Shown here: positions 1 through 7,905 of the stretch, one piece after another | Numbering within the stretch: position 1 is the stretch's first letter | Layout: every line of letters begins with the position of its first letter | Assembly (NCBI RefSeq): GCF_033441515.1 | Contig: NZ_JAWQJT010000002.1 | Coordinates: 62,001-126,000 of the forward strand | DNA length: 64,000 bases | Direction: 5' to 3' | Source of the DNA: Amycolatopsis solani | GTDB lineage: Bacteria > Actinomycetota > Actinomycetes > Mycobacteriales > Pseudonocardiaceae | Notes under the pieces: model-generated | Told to the model about the DNA's origin: nothing | The model's input: the letters and a program-made list of their open reading frames with translations, nothing else | The model's database searches: none | Position numbers and translations under genes: made by a program

Positions 1-532
1 TCTGGCACGCCTCGGCGACGGCCCGTGGCGTCTGCTGGTGGGCCGCGATGCTCGCCGCGGACCGGTCGCGGGCGTCGAGCGGGCCCGACGGCAGGCGCCC
101 GGCCGGGACCTGGCACTGGAAGCCGTGGTCGTCCGTGCCCGCGTGGCCGGTGCCGCGCGGGTCCATCCCGACGAAGTCGTAGAGGGCGCTGACCGTCGGC
201 TCCAGCGCGGCCAGCGACCCGGCGAGCGGCGTGCCCTGGCCGCCCGGGCCGCCGGGGTTCAGCAGGATGGCGCCGCGCCGCTCGCCGGTGGCGGCCACCC
301 GGCTGATCGACACCTCGAGCTCCGGCCCCGCGGCCGGGGCGGCCCAGTCCCGCGGGACGGTCACCCGCGCGCACTGCGCGGCCGGCGTGCCTGCCGCCGG
401 CTTGAACGGGCAGTCGCCCCAGCTCAGCTGCTGCGTCGTGTAGGGCGCTAGCGGATCGGCGGCCGCGGCGGGCACCGCCGCCGCGAAGAGGGCGGCCGTC
501 GCGGCCACCAGTCCTGTCCGGGAGAGGCGCAC
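1..532 (-). CDS. Secreted alpha/beta hydrolase, TAP-like (partial, C-terminus missing)
   Basis: This is the N-terminal ~177 residues of a secreted alpha/beta-hydrolase of the tripeptidyl-aminopeptidase/proteinase S33 type; the gene runs off the left edge. A GTG at 530-532 begins a signal peptide: basic MRLSRTG, an Ala-rich core and a likely cleavage after the AAA near residue 24. After it comes a mature region with two early Cys (about 41 and 54). The motif NPGGPGG at residues 92-98, followed by VGMDPRGTG, is the typical oxyanion-hole region of this family. The nucleophile Ser, Asp and His would lie in the missing part. The family removes peptides from extracellular substrates or hydrolyses esters; the substrate cannot be told here. 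It is divergent from the RDD gene at 701. Confidence 0.85.
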   Translation of the reverse strand, partial: MRLSRTGLVAATAALFAAAVPAAAADPLAPYTTQQLSWGDCPFKPAAGTPAAQCARVTVPRDWAAPAAGPELEVSISRVAATGERRGAILLNPGGPGGQGTPLAGSLAALEPTVSALYDFVGMDPRGTGHAGTDDHGFQCQVPAGRLPSGPLDARDRSAASIAAHQQTPRAVAEACQ

Positions 533-700
533 CGGGTTTCCTTCCGTCGGGGGGTGGGTGCGCCCGAGCCTGGCCCGCCGCCGCCCGCCGGTGATCAGCC
601 CGGAGCACGATCCGCCCGGCTCCGCCTCGGCCCCCGGTATGAGGACGTGGTCCGGTCCGCGGTGGGGCTCAGCGCGCGCCGGGCCGCCGGGACCGAGATC

Positions 701-1276
701 ATGGGGGCCATGACCGGTTCCCGGCCGGGGCTGGGCGTCGTCGGGCGCCGCCTCGCGCAGTTCCTGCTGGACGAGCTGCTCGTCTTCCTGCCCATGCTGC
801 TGCTCGCCATCGCGGTGGTCTGGCTGTTCCACCCGCACGGCCCCGGCTTGCTGACGTTCCTGAAGGTCGTGCTCTACACGATGCTGGCGCTCGACTTCGC
901 CGGCCAGTGGTTCGTCAACGCGTGGTGGCCCTACCGCCACGGTGGGCAGACGCCGGCGATGCGCTGGCTGCGCCTGCGGGTCGTCACCGTCGACGGCGGG
1001 CACCCGTCGCTGGGCGCCTTCGTCGCGCGCGAGCTGCTGATGCTGGTCGACGGGTTCGCCTGGGGGCTGGCCGGGACCATCGTGATGCTGGTGAGCAAGC
1101 GGCGGCAGCGGTTCGGCGACATCGTGGCGCGCACGCTCGTCGTGCGCGTCCCGCGGTCAGCGGACCAGCCCGCTTTCCCAGGCCCAGATGGCGATCTCGG
1201 TGCGGTTGCGGACCCCGAGCTTGCGCTTGACCGCGCCGATGTGGGTCTTGACCGTGGGCATCGACACCACCAGTGA
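701..1276 (+). CDS. RDD family membrane protein
   Basis: A 191-residue integral membrane protein. The first hydrophobic segment begins with the RR-LAQFLLDE motif that gives RDD proteins their first Arg, followed by LVFLPMLLLAIAVVWLF. A second segment lies near residues 45-65 (LKVVLYTMLALDFAG), and a conserved GQTPAMRWLRLRVV loop precedes a third around the LLMLVDGFAWGLAG region. The family is of poorly known function; some members are linked to Na+ tolerance. I chose ATG 701; ATG 710 is equally possible. The upstream in-frame sequence is Pro/Arg-rich and looks non-coding. The 3' end overlaps the convergent response-regulator gene by about 120 bp, which is long, and the last ~40 residues look like antisense of the regulator. 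The functional protein may effectively end near VRVP. Confidence 0.75.
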   Translation: MGAMTGSRPGLGVVGRRLAQFLLDELLVFLPMLLLAIAVVWLFHPHGPGLLTFLKVVLYTMLALDFAGQWFVNAWWPYRHGGQTPAMRWLRLRVVTVDGGHPSLGAFVARELLMLVDGFAWGLAGTIVMLVSKRRQRFGDIVARTLVVRVPRSADQPAFPGPDGDLGAVADPELALDRADVGLDRGHRHHQ

Positions 1277-1807
1277 GCGGCAGATCTCCTCGTTGGTCTG
1301 ACCGCGTGCCACGGCCCGCACGACGTCGGATTCCCGGGGCGTGAGCGGGTTTTCCGGGTTGCCGGCCCGCCCGGGGTCGCGGCGCGCGAAGTGCTCCAGC
1401 AGCCGGGTCGTGATCGCGGGGGAGACCAGCGCCTCGCCGTGCGCGGCCGCGTGCACGGCCTCGACGAGCAGGTTCGGCCCCGCGTCCTTGAGCAGGAACC
1501 CGCAGGCGCCGGCCCGCAGCGCCGCGTGGACGTTCTCGTCCAGCCCGAACGTCGTGACCATCACGACGTGCAGCGGCTCCGGGACGCCCGGGCCCGCCAG
1601 CAGCTCCGTGGCGCGCAGTCCGTCCACACCGGGCATCCGGATGTCCATCAGGGTCACGTCCGGGCGCAGCTCACGGGCCAGCCGCACGGCCTGGTCGCCG
1701 TCGGCCGCCTCGCCGACGACCTCGATGTCCGGCTCACCTTCGAGGATGAGCCGGAAGCCCGCGCGGACCATCGCCTGGTCGTCGGCGATCAGCACTCGCG
1801 TCGGCAC
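1157..1807 (-). CDS. NarL/LuxR-type response regulator
   Basis: A 216-residue two-component response regulator starting at GTG 1807. The receiver domain carries the acidic pair DD at 9-10, the phospho-acceptor Asp55 in LMDIRMPG, a Thr in MVTTFG and Lys107 in FLLKDAG. The C-terminal LuxR helix-turn-helix (about 150-212) starts LTPRESDVVRAVARG and includes TVKTHIGAVKRKLG. It is the partner of the histidine kinase immediately upstream (17-bp gap), so the two form a kinase-regulator operon. Phosphorylation should drive dimerisation and DNA binding. The target is unknown; the palindrome at 3035-3052 in front of the kinase gene is a natural candidate for autoregulation. Confidence 0.92.
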   Translation of the reverse strand: MPTRVLIADDQAMVRAGFRLILEGEPDIEVVGEAADGDQAVRLARELRPDVTLMDIRMPGVDGLRATELLAGPGVPEPLHVVMVTTFGLDENVHAALRAGACGFLLKDAGPNLLVEAVHAAAHGEALVSPAITTRLLEHFARRDPGRAGNPENPLTPRESDVVRAVARGQTNEEICRSLVVSMPTVKTHIGAVKRKLGVRNRTEIAIWAWESGLVR

Positions 1808-1824
1808 CCCGGTCTCCCCTCGCC

Positions 1825-3000
1825 TCAGCCCGGTTCGAGCGGCAGCCGCGCGGCGACGCGCCAGCGCCGGCCCGCTGCCGGTCCCGCGTCGACCGTACCG
1901 CCCACCGCCGCCACCCGCTCCGCCATCCCGAGCAGCCCGTAGCCACCCCGGCGGGCGGGGCGGGCGGCACCGTCGTTGACGACCTCGACGCGCAGCGCAC
2001 CGGGTGGTTCGTGGCGGACGAGCACCCGCACCTCGGTCGCCTCGGGCGCGTGGCGGCGGACGTTGGTGAGGGACTCGGTGAGCAGCCGGTGCGCGGTGGT
2101 GACGACCTCGGGCGCGACCGGGAGCGCGGCGAGATCGGGGCTGACGTCGAGGTGGACGCGCTCGTCGTCGGGCACCGCGCGGTCGACGGCGGTGAGCAGG
2201 TCGGCCGGCGGCACGAAGAAGGCTTCGTCGCCGGTGCGCAGCGCGCCGACGAGCCGGCGCATCGCGGAGAGCGCCGCCGCGCCGGCGGTTTCGAGTTCGG
2301 CGAAGGTCGCGGTGTCGCCGCCCGAGCGTTCGGCGACCCGGTGCGCGGCCTGGACCCGCACGACGATGCCGGTGACCTGGTGGGCGACGAGGTCGTGCAG
2401 CTCCCTGGCCAGCCGCAGCCGCTCGGTGTTGCGCAGCTCGTGGACCGCCGCGCGGTGGCGGACGTCGGCGTCGCGCAGGACCAGCCCGCCGGCCAGCGCG
2501 CCGCCCCAGAGCACGGCGGCCCCGGTGGCGTAGAGCCCGGCCGGGGTGCCGGCGCCGTACCGCACGATCGGCGCGAGCGTGGCCGCGCAGCCGCCGAGAA
2601 CCGCTTGCAGGGCAGCCGCTTTCGGCGAGAGGCGGTGGCAGCACGCGCCGACCACCAGCGCCAGCGCGAGGGCCTCGGCCGCACCGGGCTGGGGCGGCAG
2701 CCGCGCGCCCGCCGCGGCGAGCGCCGCCGAGACCGCCGTGCCCAGCAGCGAAAGCCCGGAGACGGCGGTGGCGAGCGCGGCGATGTGGCCGGGGAACCGG
2801 CGGCGCAGCACGGCCAGCACGGCCACGACCGGCCCGAGTCCCGGCGCGAACTCGACGGCGACGGTGGTGAGCTCGCTGGGAGCGGCGCGCGTCGCGAGCA
2901 CCGCGTCGAACACCACGAGCACGCCGAGGACGGCCACCTCGGCCACCAGCGGGCCGCGGCGGCCGGTCCACGGGATGCCCGGCCGGCCTGCGAAGGTCAT
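1825..3000 (-). CDS. Membrane sensor histidine kinase (HisKA_3 type)
   Basis: A 391-residue sensor kinase. The N-terminal half is membrane-embedded: several hydrophobic segments between residues ~20 and 175 with short loops and no sizeable extracytoplasmic domain. It therefore probably senses a membrane or intracellular cue. The dimerisation/phosphoacceptor helix reads ARELHDLVAHQ with His202, the hallmark of the HisKA_3 family that pairs with NarL-type regulators. The ATPase region is recognised by LLTESLTNVRRHAP (N box) and a GGYGLLGMAERV G box. It sits 17 bp upstream of its response regulator. An 18-bp perfect palindrome lies 35 bp before the start codon. Confidence 0.92.
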   Translation of the reverse strand: MTFAGRPGIPWTGRRGPLVAEVAVLGVLVVFDAVLATRAAPSELTTVAVEFAPGLGPVVAVLAVLRRRFPGHIAALATAVSGLSLLGTAVSAALAAAGARLPPQPGAAEALALALVVGACCHRLSPKAAALQAVLGGCAATLAPIVRYGAGTPAGLYATGAAVLWGGALAGGLVLRDADVRHRAAVHELRNTERLRLARELHDLVAHQVTGIVVRVQAAHRVAERSGGDTATFAELETAGAAALSAMRRLVGALRTGDEAFFVPPADLLTAVDRAVPDDERVHLDVSPDLAALPVAPEVVTTAHRLLTESLTNVRRHAPEATEVRVLVRHEPPGALRVEVVNDGAARPARRGGYGLLGMAERVAAVGGTVDAGPAAGRRWRVAARLPLEPG

Positions 3001-3034
3001 CTGCCGATCGTGCCCGATCCCGGCCGCGGCGAAA

Positions 3035-3052
3035 CTCGTACCCGGGTACGAG
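3035..3052. promoter_or_regulatory. 18-bp perfect palindrome upstream of kinase gene
   Basis: The sequence CTCGTACCCGGGTACGAG is its own reverse complement. It lies in the 118-bp gap between the divergent kinase (start 3000) and membrane-protein (start 3119) genes. Symmetry and position suggest a dimer operator shared by both; NarL-type regulators often bind such sites, so the neighbouring regulator is the first candidate. No direct evidence. Confidence 0.45.
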
Positions 3053-3118
3053 ACGCCCGGCGCGATCTCCTACCGGCGGCTGAATCGCGGCCGCGGTGAT
3101 CCGCGCCAGGCTTCGGGT

Positions 3119-3583
3119 ATGGACGACCGAAGCACACGCACACCGATGCCGGAACCCACGATCCCGCCGGGGAACGGCAAGATCGAGGGGCTGCCGGGCT
3201 GGTACTTCGTTCTCGTCGGGCTGCTGGTGGCGAGCAACGACCTGAGCCTGCAGTTCAGCGACCGCCACAGCTGGGTCGCCGTGCTGCCGCTGGTGCTCGT
3301 CGCGGTGCACCTGACGCTCTGGTTCACGCTGCTGTCCCGGCGTCGCAAGTACCTGCGCGCGATCTGGCGCTCGAAGCAGGCGCTGGCGCTCGTCGCCGTC
3401 CTTTTCGCCCTGCGCCTGGGGTTGCAGTTCGGGCTGGCGAAGCTGACCGACGAAGCGGCGCCGCTGCACAGCTACCGGCACCTGGTGATCGGGCTGGCGA
3501 TGCTGGTGGTGACGACCGCGGGGGCGTGGTTCGACCAGTGGCTGATCCTGCGGGTGGTGAACCGCGAGCCGGCGGCGGGGTAA
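3119..3583 (+). CDS. Small membrane protein of unknown function
   Basis: I do not recognise a named family. The 154-residue product has a short soluble N-terminus and four hydrophobic segments: about 29-45 (WYFVLVGLLVAS), 55-75 (VAVLPLVLVAVHLTLWFTLL), 85-105 (LALVAVLFALRLGLQF) and 122-145 (LVIGLAMLVVTTAGAWF). A basic loop RRRKYLR after the second segment suggests cytoplasmic orientation there. The ATG at 3119 has a poor ribosome site; ATG 3146 is an alternative that removes nine residues. It is divergent from the two-component operon and ends 9 bp before the MerR gene, so co-transcription with that regulator is likely. Confidence 0.65.
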   Translation: MDDRSTRTPMPEPTIPPGNGKIEGLPGWYFVLVGLLVASNDLSLQFSDRHSWVAVLPLVLVAVHLTLWFTLLSRRRKYLRAIWRSKQALALVAVLFALRLGLQFGLAKLTDEAAPLHSYRHLVIGLAMLVVTTAGAWFDQWLILRVVNREPAAG

Positions 3584-3592
3584 CTTCGAAGC

Positions 3593-3955
3593 ATGAGGAT
3601 CGGCGAGCTGTCCCGGCGCACGGGCGCGAGTGCGCGCTCCCTGCGGTACTACGAAGCGCAGGGTCTCCTGAGCAGCATCCGGTCCGAAGCCGGGCAGCGG
3701 CACTACTCCGACGACGCGGCCCAGCGCGTTTCGCTCATCCGGCAGCTGTTCGACGCGGGCCTGTCGAGCCGGGTGATCGCGACCGTGCTGCCGTGCGTCG
3801 AGACCCCCGGTGACGTCGGTGTCGTCGAGTGCGCCTTCGCGGTGATGAAGCGCGAGCGCGATCGGATCGACGCGGAGATCGCGCGCCTGGCCGAGACCCG
3901 GGACGCGCTGGACGGCCTGCTGGAGGTCAACAGCCGGCACCGCGCGCAGATGTGA
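3593..3955 (+). CDS. MerR family transcriptional regulator
   Basis: A 120-residue one-component regulator. The winged helix occupies residues 1-70: MRIGELSRRTGASARSLRYYEAQGLL is the canonical MerR helix-turn-helix, followed by the R-HYSDDAAQRV wing. A coiled-coil dimerisation helix spans roughly 80-112 (MKRERDRIDAEIARLAETRDAL). There is only one Cys in the effector region (VLPCVET), so it is not an obvious metal sensor. The closest described type is the small MerR regulators that control redox enzymes. It stands 96 bp upstream of the NADPH:quinone-reductase-like gene on the same strand, a plausible target. Confidence 0.9.
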   Translation: MRIGELSRRTGASARSLRYYEAQGLLSSIRSEAGQRHYSDDAAQRVSLIRQLFDAGLSSRVIATVLPCVETPGDVGVVECAFAVMKRERDRIDAEIARLAETRDALDGLLEVNSRHRAQM

Positions 3956-4051
3956 CCCGCGCCTCAGGCGGTTGCCCCTGACACCGGTGTGAGCGGTGAC
4001 GATGGCCGCAGGTCCGGAACGTGCCGGGCCGGTCGTCGGAAAGGCGTGGAA

Positions 4052-4987
4052 ATGGGACAGGCGTGGGGTTTCGGCAAGTACGGCGGGCCCGAGGTGCAGG
4101 AGTTCTTCGAGCGGCCCGATCCCGTCCCCGGTCCGGGTGAGGTGCTGATCCGGGTCGGCGTCGCCGGGGTCAACCCGCTCGATCACCTCCTGCGCGCCGG
4201 GCTGGTTCCCGGCCTCGACGGCGGGCGCCCGTTCCCGCGCGTGCTGGGGATGGAAGCCGCCGGGACCGTGCTCGCCCTCGGAGAAGACGTCGACGGGCTT
4301 CAGGTGGGGGACGCGGTTTTCGGCTTCGCGCTCACCGGCGGTGGCACCTACGCCGAGACGACCGTGCTGACCGCGGTGAACACCGCGCGCGTTCCGGCCG
4401 GCTTGTCCGCGACCGTGGCGGCGACCTTGCCGGTGGCCGGGACGACCGCGGTGGACGCGCTCGACCAGCTCGGCCTCCCGTCCGGCGCCACGATCCTGGT
4501 CAACGGGGTCGGCGGCGGGGTCGGCCTCGCCGTCGCCCGGCTGGCCGTGGCGCGCGGGCTGCGGGTGGTCGGGACGGGGAGTGCCGCCAAGCGGGAGCAG
4601 GCCGAGGCCGCCGGGGCGCAGTTCGTCGACTACGCCGCCGAGGACGTCGTCGCGGCGGCACGCGCGCTGGTTCCGGAGGGCTTCGACGGGATCGTCGACC
4701 TGGTCGGGGGTGCGTCGCTGCGGGCGGTGGCCCCGCTGGCCCGCGAGCCCGGCACCGTCGTCTCGGTGGGCGATCAGTCCGTCGGCGAGGTCGGCGGGCG
4801 GTTCGTCGAGCGCCGGCTCGGCCGCGAGAACCTGGAGCACGCCGCCCGGCTGGCCCTCGACGGCGTGCTCGTACCGGTGATCAGCGCCGTCCACCCGCTG
4901 TCCGACGCCCCGGCGGCCCTGGCCGCGGTCGAAGACGGGCACGCGGCGGGGAAGGTGGTCGTCGAGGTGGGCCTCAGCCGTTCGTGA
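4052..4987 (+). CDS. NADP-dependent quinone oxidoreductase-like MDR enzyme
   Basis: A 311-residue zinc-free medium-chain dehydrogenase/reductase. The GroES-like N-terminal domain includes VGVAGVNPLDHLLRAG, with no zinc-ligand Cys/His. The Rossmann domain has the NADP-binding loop VNGVGGGVGLAVARLA near residue 150. Members reduce quinones or enones using NADPH in the cytosol. I selected ATG 4052, preceded by AAAGG, because the in-frame upstream residues lack family resemblance. It follows the MerR gene and overlaps the convergent AraC gene by 14 bp. Confidence 0.85.
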   Translation: MGQAWGFGKYGGPEVQEFFERPDPVPGPGEVLIRVGVAGVNPLDHLLRAGLVPGLDGGRPFPRVLGMEAAGTVLALGEDVDGLQVGDAVFGFALTGGGTYAETTVLTAVNTARVPAGLSATVAATLPVAGTTAVDALDQLGLPSGATILVNGVGGGVGLAVARLAVARGLRVVGTGSAAKREQAEAAGAQFVDYAAEDVVAAARALVPEGFDGIVDLVGGASLRAVAPLAREPGTVVSVGDQSVGEVGGRFVERRLGRENLEHAARLALDGVLVPVISAVHPLSDAPAALAAVEDGHAAGKVVVEVGLSRS

Positions 4988-5858
4988 GGGCGGTGCGGAA
5001 CCGGCCCGGCGCCACGCCGTACTCGCGCCGGAACGCCGCCGAGAACGCGAACTCCGTCGCGTAGCCGACCTGCGGGGCGATGCGGGCCAGTGACGCGTCG
5101 GTTTCCCGGAGCAGCCTGGCGGCGCGGCCGAGCCGCCAGGTGGTCAGGTAGGTCATCGGCGGCCGGCCCACCGTCGTGGTGAACGTCCGCGAAAACGCCG
5201 TGCGGGGCATGCCCGCCACCTCGCTGAGCCGGCCCACCGTCCACGGCAGCTGCGGGTTTTCGTGGATTTCCCGCAGCGCCGCGGCGATCCCGGGGTGGGT
5301 GACGGCCGGCCACCCGGACGTCCCGTCGCGCTCGTGCCACTGCCGCAGCGCCTGGACGAGGACCAGGTCGAGCAGCGCCCGCCGGGTCGCGGCGGAGCCC
5401 GGGCGGTCCGTGGTGACGTCTTCGGCCAGCAGGTCGACCAGGGAACGCAGCCCCGGGTCGCGGTCGTGGTCCGGCGTCAGCACGATGAGGTCGGGCAGCG
5501 CGCGCAGGTACTGCGGCGCGCGACCGCGGTCGAGCCGGTAGGCGCCGCACAGGAACTCGAAGGAGACGGGCCCCGGCGACGGCGGGAGCGGGCCTGGCGC
5601 CACGAGCGTGAGGTCCGCCAGTGCGCACGGGACCGGGCTGAGCCCGTGCTCGGCGCCGGCGGACGTGAGCACGATGTCACCGGGCCGCAGCGGCACCGGG
5701 TCGCCGTGGCCGATCAGCCAGCACGTGCCGCGCATGAGGATGTGGAAGCCGCTGCCGTCGAACGCGGCGAACCGGATGCCGGCCGAGGCGAGCTTGATCA
5801 GGCGGACGCCGGCCGTCCCCACCCGGACGGTGCGGACCACTTCGCTGATCAGGTCCAT
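4974..5858 (-). CDS. AraC family transcriptional regulator with cupin domain
   Basis: A 294-residue regulator. The N-terminal half is a cupin-type ligand domain of the AraC_binding_2/cupin_6 kind (GFHILMRGTCWLIG...LRPGDIVLTSAGAEHGLSP). The C-terminal ~100 residues hold two helix-turn-helices: WTVGRLSEVAGMPRTAFSRTF and LARIAPQVGYATEFAFSAAFRREYGVAPGRFR. This group often controls adjacent redox or hydrolase genes. Its neighbours are the quinone oxidoreductase (convergent) and the acyl-CoA-dehydrogenase-fold gene (divergent, 88 bp). The effector is unknown. Confidence 0.9.
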   Translation of the reverse strand: MDLISEVVRTVRVGTAGVRLIKLASAGIRFAAFDGSGFHILMRGTCWLIGHGDPVPLRPGDIVLTSAGAEHGLSPVPCALADLTLVAPGPLPPSPGPVSFEFLCGAYRLDRGRAPQYLRALPDLIVLTPDHDRDPGLRSLVDLLAEDVTTDRPGSAATRRALLDLVLVQALRQWHERDGTSGWPAVTHPGIAAALREIHENPQLPWTVGRLSEVAGMPRTAFSRTFTTTVGRPPMTYLTTWRLGRAARLLRETDASLARIAPQVGYATEFAFSAAFRREYGVAPGRFRTALTNG

Positions 5859-5946
5859 GGCGCCAGCTTAACGGTGCACGGCCGCGTATGAATCGGCGCC
5901 GTTCGCGCATGGCACGGCCGGCGCCGGCGGTGGTTGGGTCGGCAGG

Positions 5947-6996
5947 GTGATCGACTACGTGAACGCCGCGACCACCGAGGTCCTGCGCGCCCATGCCGCG
6001 AAAGCGGAAGAAAACCTGCGGCCGGCCGGTGAGGCACTGGCCGCCTTGCGCGAGGACGGCGTCTTCGCCCTGCGGACCCCGCGGGAGCACGGCGGCGCCT
6101 GGGCGGACGCGGAGACCGTCGCCCGGCGGCTGACCGGGCTGGGCCGGGCCTGCCCGTCCACCGCGTGGATCGCCGGGGCCTGCGTCACCGCGAAAACCCT
6201 CGCCGCCCGCACTTTTCCCGCAGCGGCGCCGTTCTTCGCCGATTCGGACGCGCTCTTCTGCGGTTCGGGCGTGCCCGGCGCCCGGGGCGTGCGCGTCGCG
6301 GACGGCGTGCGCGTCACCGGCCGCTGGCCGAACGTCTCGGGCTGCGAAGACGCGGCTTGGGCCACGCTCGCGGTGCTGGTGGACGGCGAGTTCTCCTTCG
6401 CGGTCGTCCCAGCGGCTGACCTCGTCGTCGACCGGACCTGGGACATGGCCGGCATGCGCGCCACCGGCAGCCACACCCTGGTGGCGGCCGACGTTTTCGT
6501 GCCCGCGGAACGCATCGCGGCGGGGGCGCCGTTCCCCCTGGCCGACGCGATGCTGTACGCCACGACCGTGCTCGGCCCGGTGGTGGGCGCCGCGCAGGGC
6601 GCGCTCGACGCCGTCACCGCGATGTTCGCCTCGGACCGCAAGCCCTTCATGTCCGCCTACTCGCGCATGGGGGAGTCGCCGGGCGCCCGCCACTGGCTGG
6701 CCGAGGCGAGCTACCTCGTGGGCCGCGCCGAACGGACGATGCTCGAAGTCGCCCGCGAAGCGAGCTCGGCCGAATTGTCCCCTGTGGACGGTCCGCGGCT
6801 GCGCCGGGCGCTCGCGGACGCCGGCCAGGACAGCCGCGCCGCCGTCGAGCGGATGCTCGACCTGCACGGCGCGAGCGGGTTCGCCACGACGAACGTCCTG
6901 CAGCGCTGCTGGCGGGACGTCGCCGTCGGCAGCAGGCACCCGCACCTCAACCCGTACCTCGCGGTGGAGAACCTCGGCGTGGCGCTGACCTCGTAG
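5947..6996 (+). CDS. Acyl-CoA dehydrogenase-fold flavoprotein (group D monooxygenase-like)
   Basis: A 349-residue protein of the acyl-CoA dehydrogenase fold, closest in layout to two-component flavin monooxygenase oxygenases (HsaA/HpaB-like) and DszC-like enzymes. It has an N-terminal helical domain (LRPAGEALAALREDGVFALRTPREHGG), the middle beta domain with VRVTGRWPNVSGCEDAAW and WDMAGMRATGSHT, and a C-terminal helical bundle ending in GASGFATTNVLQRCWRDVAVGSRHPHLN. The last motif, with its HPH, is typical of this monooxygenase-like subgroup rather than true acyl-CoA dehydrogenases. It starts at GTG 5947. No flavin reductase is adjacent. The divergent AraC regulator is the likely controller. 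Confidence 0.78.
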   Translation: MIDYVNAATTEVLRAHAAKAEENLRPAGEALAALREDGVFALRTPREHGGAWADAETVARRLTGLGRACPSTAWIAGACVTAKTLAARTFPAAAPFFADSDALFCGSGVPGARGVRVADGVRVTGRWPNVSGCEDAAWATLAVLVDGEFSFAVVPAADLVVDRTWDMAGMRATGSHTLVAADVFVPAERIAAGAPFPLADAMLYATTVLGPVVGAAQGALDAVTAMFASDRKPFMSAYSRMGESPGARHWLAEASYLVGRAERTMLEVAREASSAELSPVDGPRLRRALADAGQDSRAAVERMLDLHGASGFATTNVLQRCWRDVAVGSRHPHLNPYLAVENLGVALTS

Positions 6997-7004
6997 TCGA
7001 CACT

Positions 7005-7032
7005 GTGTAGAATTTTTTCTACGAGGTGTAGA
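7005..7032 (+). promoter_or_regulatory. AT-rich operator/promoter upstream of SDR-tetR operon
   Basis: A 45-bp gap contains GTAGAA-TTTT-TTCTAC (7007-7022), a 6-bp inverted repeat, plus two direct copies of GTGTAGA (7005-7011 and 7026-7032) exactly 21 bp apart, two helical turns. TAGAGT at 7029-7034 would serve as a -10 box just ahead of ATG 7042. The arrangement fits autoregulation by the TetR protein encoded at 7898; this is inference. Confidence 0.5.
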
Positions 7033-7041
7033 GTTGAGGTC

Positions 7042-7905
7042 ATGACGAAGCGAACGTTCCTGATCACCGGCGTGAGCAGCGGCCTCGGCCGCGCCTTCGC
7101 CGAAGGCGCGCTGGCGGCCGGGCACACCGTCGCCGGCACCGTGCGCAAGCCCGCCGACCGGGCCGCCTTCGAAGAACTGGCGCCCGGGCGCGCCCACGCG
7201 CGGCAGCTCGACGTGACCGACGACGACGCGGTCTCCGCCGTGGTCGCCGAGGTCGAGCGCACCGTCGGCCCGATCGACGTGCTCATCGCGAACGCCGGTT
7301 ACGGGCACGAGGGCGTGTTCGAGGAGTCGCCGATGGCCGAGCTGCGCGCGCAGTTCGACGTCAACGTGTTCGGGGTGGCGGCCACCGTCCACGCGGTCCT
7401 GCCGGGGATGCGGAAGCGGCGCTCCGGGCACATCTTCGCCGTCAGCTCGATGGGCGGGCTGATGACCGTGCCGGGGCTGGCGTACTACTGCGGCAGCAAG
7501 TACGCGGTGGCGGGGATGCTCGAAACGCTGGCCAAGGAGGTGGCCGGGTTCGGGGTGCGGGTGACCGTCATCGAACCCGGCTCGTTCCGGACGGACTGGG
7601 CGGGCCGCTCGATGGTCCGCAGCGAGCGGTCGATCGCCGACTACGACGAGCTGTTCGAGCCGATTCGCGCGGCCCGCCACGCCGCCAGCGGCAACCAGCT
7701 GGGCGATCCCGCCAAGGCCGCCGCGGCGGTGCTCGAGGTGGTCGAAGCGGAAAAGCCGCCGGTGCACCTGGTGCTCGGTTCGGACGCGTTGCGCCTCGTG
7801 GCGGCCGGCCGTGCCGCGGTGACCGCCGACATCGAAGCGTGGGAGGAGCTCTCGCGGTCCACGGACTTCCCGGACGGGCACCAGATCGCGGCGAACGATG
7901 CCTGA
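7042..7905 (+). CDS. Short-chain dehydrogenase/reductase
   Basis: A 287-residue classical SDR. The cofactor motif is TGVSSGLG (9-16), with NAG in LIANAGYG and a catalytic Ser-Tyr-Lys set seen as AVSSMGG and YCGSKYA. The extended C-terminus is typical of the oxidoreductase group annotated as retinol-dehydrogenase-like SDRs. The Arg after the first strand (TVRKP) suggests NADP(H). The substrate is unknown. It overlaps the TetR gene by 8 bp, so the two are co-transcribed and the regulator probably controls this enzyme through the site at 7005-7032. Confidence 0.88.
   Translation: MTKRTFLITGVSSGLGRAFAEGALAAGHTVAGTVRKPADRAAFEELAPGRAHARQLDVTDDDAVSAVVAEVERTVGPIDVLIANAGYGHEGVFEESPMAELRAQFDVNVFGVAATVHAVLPGMRKRRSGHIFAVSSMGGLMTVPGLAYYCGSKYAVAGMLETLAKEVAGFGVRVTVIEPGSFRTDWAGRSMVRSERSIADYDELFEPIRAARHAASGNQLGDPAKAAAAVLEVVEAEKPPVHLVLGSDALRLVAAGRAAVTADIEAWEELSRSTDFPDGHQIAANDA

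Noticed and set aside
1157..4942. A 1261-codon open frame on the minus strand
   Set aside because: It joins the real response regulator to antisense of other genes; composition upstream of 1807 is Arg/Gly/Pro-rich antisense, and the true genes lie in other frames.
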